Below are positions 5,650 to 7,387 of a stretch of DNA of 7,387 nt, in pieces. The DNA comes from an uncultured Sporolactobacillus sp. (lineage in GTDB: Bacteria > Bacillota > Bacilli > Bacillales > Sporolactobacillaceae). The stretch is taken from the NCBI GenBank assembly GCA_900543345.1, contig UQRJ01000141.1:1-7387 (forward strand), read 5' to 3'. The translations under genes and the position numbers were made by a program. The first letter of the stretch is position 1. Each line of letters starts with the position of its first letter. The notes beneath the pieces were generated by a model. It did not search any database. It had not been told where the DNA came from and saw nothing but the letters and a program-made list of their open reading frames with translations.

Positions 5650-7338
5650 ATGATTTACACGAACGACGGTCATACGCAGTTTCATCTGACAAATGGCAAA
5701 ATTAGCTATATCATTCAGGTGATGAAGAATGGCCAACTGGCTCATTTGTATTATGGCCGGGCCATCCGCCATCAGAACGATTTTTCCTTCCTGCAGAATT
5801 ACCGCATACCAATGCCGTACAGTTGTTATCCGTACGACGACGATACTGGTTTTTCTCTCGATACGCTGCGCCAGGAGTTTCCCGGCTTCGGCCATTCCGA
5901 TTTCCGCGAACCGGCATACGAAATGGTGAATACGGACGGTCACCGGCTGACGACGTTTGTGCTGCAGTCGTACCGTATCCGGGACGGCAAACCGCCGCTG
6001 GACGGGCTGCCGGCAACCTATGTGGAAAACGACGGCGAGGCGCAGACGATTCATTTTGTTTTCGCCAGCCGTCCGGCAGGCCTGAGACTGACGCTAAGCT
6101 ATACGTTGTTCTCACGCCTGCCGGTTATTGCCCGTCAGGCACAGCTCGTCAATACGGGCACACGTCCTGTCTTCGTCGATCGGCTGATGAGTGCCTCGGT
6201 TGACTATCCGGACAAGGCATATGACATGGTGCAGTTCTCCGGGGCTTGGGCGCGCGAGCGGCATATCAAGGTTCGGCCGCTTGAGTGCGGTATCCAATCC
6301 ATTTCCAGTATCAGAGGATCAAGCTCGCATCAGCAAAACCCGTCGATTATCTTAAAAAGGCGGGAAACGACGGAGCGCAGCGGCGATGCTTATCAGTTCA
6401 TGCTCATCTACAGCGGCAATTTTCTCGCTCAAGCCGAAGTCGATCAATACGACAACACGCGTGTTATGATCGGTATCCACCCGTTTCAGTTTAATTGGCG
6501 CCTGGATCCGGGCGGCCGCTTTCAGACACCGGAAGCGTTGCTTATCTTCTCTGACCGCGGCCTTGGGCAGCTGACGCGCAGCTTACACGATGTACAACGC
6601 CGACATTTGATTCAGCCGCAGTGGCGGCAAGGCATTCGACCGATTTTGATCAACAATTGGGAAGCCACCTATTTTAAATTTAATGAACAAAAATTATTGA
6701 AAATTGCCGAAGAGGCACAAAAGATAGGCATCGAACTGTTTGTCCTCGACGACGGCTGGTTTGGCAAGCGCAATAACGATAAGACGTCGCTCGGCGATTG
6801 GTGGCCGAATCTTGAGAAGTTGCCCGGCGGTCTCGCGCAGCTTTCCCGAAAAATCAGAGCACTTGGTTTGAAATTCGGACTCTGGTTCGAACTGGAGATG
6901 GTTAGCCCAAAGAGCGAGCTGTATCGCAAACACCCGGACTGGGCGGTCGGCCACCCAAGCGTCGCCCGTACTTATGGCCGCCATCAGTTCGTGCTGGATA
7001 TGACCCGCCCTGAAATCGTCGACTATTTGTTTGACCGAGTGGCCGCGATTATCCGCGAAGCACAGCTTGCTTACATCAAGTGGGATATGAACCGGTCGCT
7101 GACGGATGCCTTTTCGCTGGCGACGCGTCAGGGTGAATTTTATCATCGTTACGTCCTTGGCGTCTATCGCCTCTATGATCGGCTGACTCGTGCTTTTCCC
7201 AATGTGCTGTTTGAATCGTGTGCGGGCGGCGGCGGGCGTGTCGATGCGGGATTGCTTTATTACGCCCCGCAGGCTTGGGCAAGCGACGATACGGATCCCG
7301 TGGAGCGGCTAAAGATTCAGTATGGTTCTTCCTTTATC
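5650..7338 (+). CDS. aga: Second alpha-galactosidase, glycoside hydrolase family 36, 3'-truncated
   Basis: The first 563 residues of a second GH36 enzyme, same reaction and compartment as the upstream one and clearly paralogous, but diverged throughout. Motifs seen are DFREPAY, NNWEATYF, LDDGW (366-370), KWDMNR with the nucleophile Asp479, ESCAGGGGR (the C-x-x-G-x-x-R motif) and SDDTD with the acid/base Asp546. The loop between nucleophile and acid/base is three residues shorter than in the first enzyme. Residue 415 is Leu where the family has Pro in WFEPEM (codon CTG at 6892-6894, one base from CCG). ATG 5650 has a weak SD (AGGA, 5639-5642) at seven bases; ATG 5645 is dead after two codons. 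The C-terminal domain is off the contig, and residues LSLIHI after base 7338 are adapter. GC is about 55%, above its neighbours. It follows a terminator, so separate expression is likely. Confidence 0.94.
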
Positions 7339-7387
7339 CTGTCTCTTATACACATCTGACGCTGCCGACGAATAGCCTTGTGTAGAT
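7339..7387 (+). other. Illumina Nextera adapter (P5/i5 side), not genomic
   Basis: Positions 7339-7357 (CTGTCTCTTATACACATCT) are the reverse-complement mosaic end, 7358-7371 (GACGCTGCCGACGA) the read-1 tail, 7372-7379 (ATAGCCTT) an 8-base i5 index, and 7380-7387 (GTGTAGAT) the start of the P5 complement. In the frame of the gene before it, this gives the false tail LSLIHI followed by TGA at 7357-7359, making a truncated gene look complete. Confidence 0.98.

Noticed and set aside
5467..6054. Minus-strand ORF of 195 codons
   Set aside because: It lies antisense to the second alpha-galactosidase and runs through the terminator-proximal spacer; it is explained by the high GC of the sense gene.
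50..7338. CRISPR arrays, tRNA/rRNA genes, insertion sequences or attachment sites
   Set aside because: No repeated spacers, cloverleaf-like sequence, transposase motif or terminal inverted repeats seen. The Tn5 mosaic ends at the contig termini are library adapters, not a native transposon.

Overview
The window is a contig fragment from a Gram-positive bacterium, most likely a member of the Lactobacillaceae or a close relative in the Bacillota. The grounds are AGGAGG-type ribosome binding sites, a transporter that closely resembles streptococcal/lactobacillal LacS, GH36 alpha-galactosidases of the roughly 730-residue Bacillota type, and overall moderate GC. The species cannot be fixed from the sequence alone. 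The first 49 and last 49 bases are not genomic: they are Illumina Nextera adapter with complete sample indices, so the true insert is about positions 50-7338. Both terminal genes are cut by the contig ends and carry false adapter-encoded residues.

Layout, all genes on the + strand. (1) 51-650: the C-terminal 199 residues of a CUT1-type sugar ABC transporter permease, followed by a strong stem-loop terminator (695-743) that closes an upstream ABC operon. (2) 744-1319: a gene-free, partly AT-rich stretch with a good sigma-A promoter candidate (996-1024), a short palindrome (1162-1172) and a possible 32-codon leader ORF. (3) 1320-2726: a LacS/RafP-like GPH-family sugar:cation symporter that lacks the usual C-terminal IIA(Glc) regulatory domain. 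(4) 2846-5128: a complete GH36 alpha-galactosidase. (5) 5128-5370: a small unrecognised protein overlapping the previous stop by one base. A terminator at 5425-5460 ends this operon. (6) 5650-7338: a second, different GH36 alpha-galactosidase, truncated by the contig end.

Together this is an alpha-galactoside (melibiose/raffinose-family) utilisation locus. Sugars would enter through the symporter, and perhaps also through the ABC system if that shares the substrate, and terminal alpha-1,6-galactose would be removed in the cytoplasm. No galactokinase/Leloir genes or dedicated regulator are in the window. Hand counts on sampled 60-base lines give GC of about 41% (permease), 45% (symporter), 48% (first alpha-galactosidase) and 55% (second), so the second alpha-galactosidase may have a separate history.

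I found no evidence for a novel biological system here. The most worthwhile points are the adapter ends, the IIA-less symporter with an altered coupling-region residue, the tandem divergent GH36 paralogues (the second with a Pro-to-Leu change in a conserved active-site motif), and the small coupled ORF of unknown role.
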